In this document: piece after piece, positions 63,120 to 64,000 of the stretch
Layout of the letters: each line of letters begins with the position of its first letter
Numbering within the stretch: position 1 is the first letter of the stretch
Source: Amylostereum areolatum
Taxonomy: Eukaryota; Basidiomycota; Agaricomycetes; Russulales; Stereaceae
Direction of reading: 5' to 3'
Assembly (NCBI GenBank): GCA_012932865.1
Contig: SAXG01000022.1
Coordinates: 1-64,000 of the forward strand
DNA length: 64,000 nucleotides
Translations under genes and position numbers: made by a program
The notes under the pieces: model-generated
Told to the model about the DNA's origin: nothing
The model's input: the letters and a program-made list of their open reading frames with translations, nothing else
Database searches by the model: none

Positions 63120-64000
63120 TGTTGAAGTCGCAGTTGAAGGGGCTAGCCAACTAGCTAGGGACGCTCAGAACTGACACAAACAGTGGATTGCTGCAGCACA
63201 GAATGAGCGACTGAGAAACAAGACAGAAACGAGCAAAGGGCATACCTGCAGCACAGAATGAGCGACTGAGGAGGAGCAGACGCGTGTGGCTGCAGGTAGA
63301 GGCCACGGAGCGTGGGAGGAAACTCGGAATAAGCCGAGAATCGACCAAAAGCGGTAACTAACTCGAAACTGAGGCTAGGGAAGCTAGCTCAGGCTGAACT
63401 ACAGTAAGTACAGTACAATAGCGAACAGTGGATGAAGTGGAGAGGGCATGTGAGGGTATAGACGCGGAATGAGACGATAATAGGGTGAATGGAGCGGAAT
63501 AGACGCGAATAGAAGGGAGATAGAACGGAATAGGCGTAGAAATCAGACATAAATGAATATCTTCAACACTCCCCCGTGATGAGACGCCTACTCGAGTCCC
63601 ATCATCTCCCTGCAGCGCACAACGCGCTCCCGAGGCAGCGCCTTCGTCAGGATGTCCGCCGGCATCCTCGTTTGTCCCCACAAACTTGAGAGCAATCCGG
63701 CCGGCCTCCACTTCGTCTCGCAGCCAGTAGAAGCGCAAGTCGAGGTGCTTCATGCGCCCATGATGCTCGGGGTTCTTCGAGACGTTGATAGATGACTGGT
63801 TGTCCGAGTACAGGAGTGAAGCGCCCTCGACTGTGTAACCAAACTCAGAGAGCAGGTTGCGCATCCAGACGATCTCCTTGCCAGCCTCGACAGCAGCAAT
63901 GTACTCCGCCTCGGTCGTCGACTGTGCGACGAGCGATTGGAGGCGAGAGCTCCAGCTGACGGCGCCAGAACCGATGCAGACGAGATACCCGCCTGTGGAG
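63120..64000 (-). mobile_element. Copia H, 3' end only (continues beyond the window)
   Basis: 3' LTR 63120-63568 (449 bp, with small differences from A and D such as a 2-bp loss in GGAATAGGCG), the tract ACGGGGGAG, then minus-strand pol to the window edge. It inserted into the Gypsy fragment; the left flank pentamer is GTTGG and the right end is not in the window. Confidence 0.9.
63588..64000 (-). pseudogene. Copia H RNase H end, frameshifted
   Basis: Encodes LLSEFGYTVEGASLLYSDNQ, SSINVSKNPEHHGRMKHLDL and VEAGRIALKFVGTNE as in Copia D. It then shifts frame because of an extra C near 63667 (GGCATCCTCGTTTG against GGCATCTCGTTTG). The last ~30 residues, normally PADILTKALPRERVV, are therefore altered and the frame runs into the LTR. 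The rest of the polyprotein lies outside the window. Confidence 0.85.

Overview
The window looks like a repeat-filled stretch of a basidiomycete fungal genome. Evidence: short (~50 bp) GT-AG introns in decayed host genes, chromodomain Ty3/Gypsy elements, Ty1/Copia elements primed by an initiator-Met half-tRNA, and a hAT transposon. I assign no species. Almost everything readable is mobile DNA; no host gene appears intact.

Layout. 1-1.83 kb: a decayed cyclin-like fragment. 1.83-13.7 kb: pieces of at least four chromoviral Gypsy elements on the minus strand, with many stop codons. 14.2-15.4 kb: a GACA/GATA-type satellite split by a solo LTR. 15.6-20.4 kb: broken host-gene fragments (NOG1, MON2-like, SUN-domain) on the minus strand. 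21.3-27.7 kb: unrecognised minus-strand coding remnants, one split by a solo Copia LTR. 27.68-62.2 kb: one deep nest. A minus-strand Copia element (here E) is cut in its reverse transcriptase by a hAT transposon (29493-51727), whose 8-bp target duplication can still be read on both sides. The hAT carries a full-length Copia A (32105-38551) and a composite of Copia elements (38763-50449). E also received an intact plus-strand Copia D (56023-61962), with a single gag-pol frame and LTRs differing at one base. 62.2-64 kb: a solo LTR, a Gypsy RNase H fragment and the 3' end of another Copia (H).

The youngest layer is the most interesting. Four apparently identical 503-bp elements (28558, 34931, 43516, 46068) each have two 209-bp LTRs around only 85 bp of non-coding DNA, and each has a perfect 5-bp target duplication. 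Every LTR holds a 74-bp tRNA-like sequence with A and B boxes and a TATA-like motif about 27 bp upstream. This makes them terminal-repeat retrotransposons in miniature (TRIMs) that appear to carry an RNA polymerase III promoter. Their termini and polypurine tract closely resemble those of Copia D, which suggests that the D family supplies their replication and integration enzymes.

The insertions give a relative order: host-like coding remnant, then Copia E, then hAT, then Copia A and composite B/C, then the TRIMs. Composite B/C forms a ~4.2-kb imperfect inverted repeat. It contains a chimeric element without matching target duplications and an antisense LTR at the same site in both arms.
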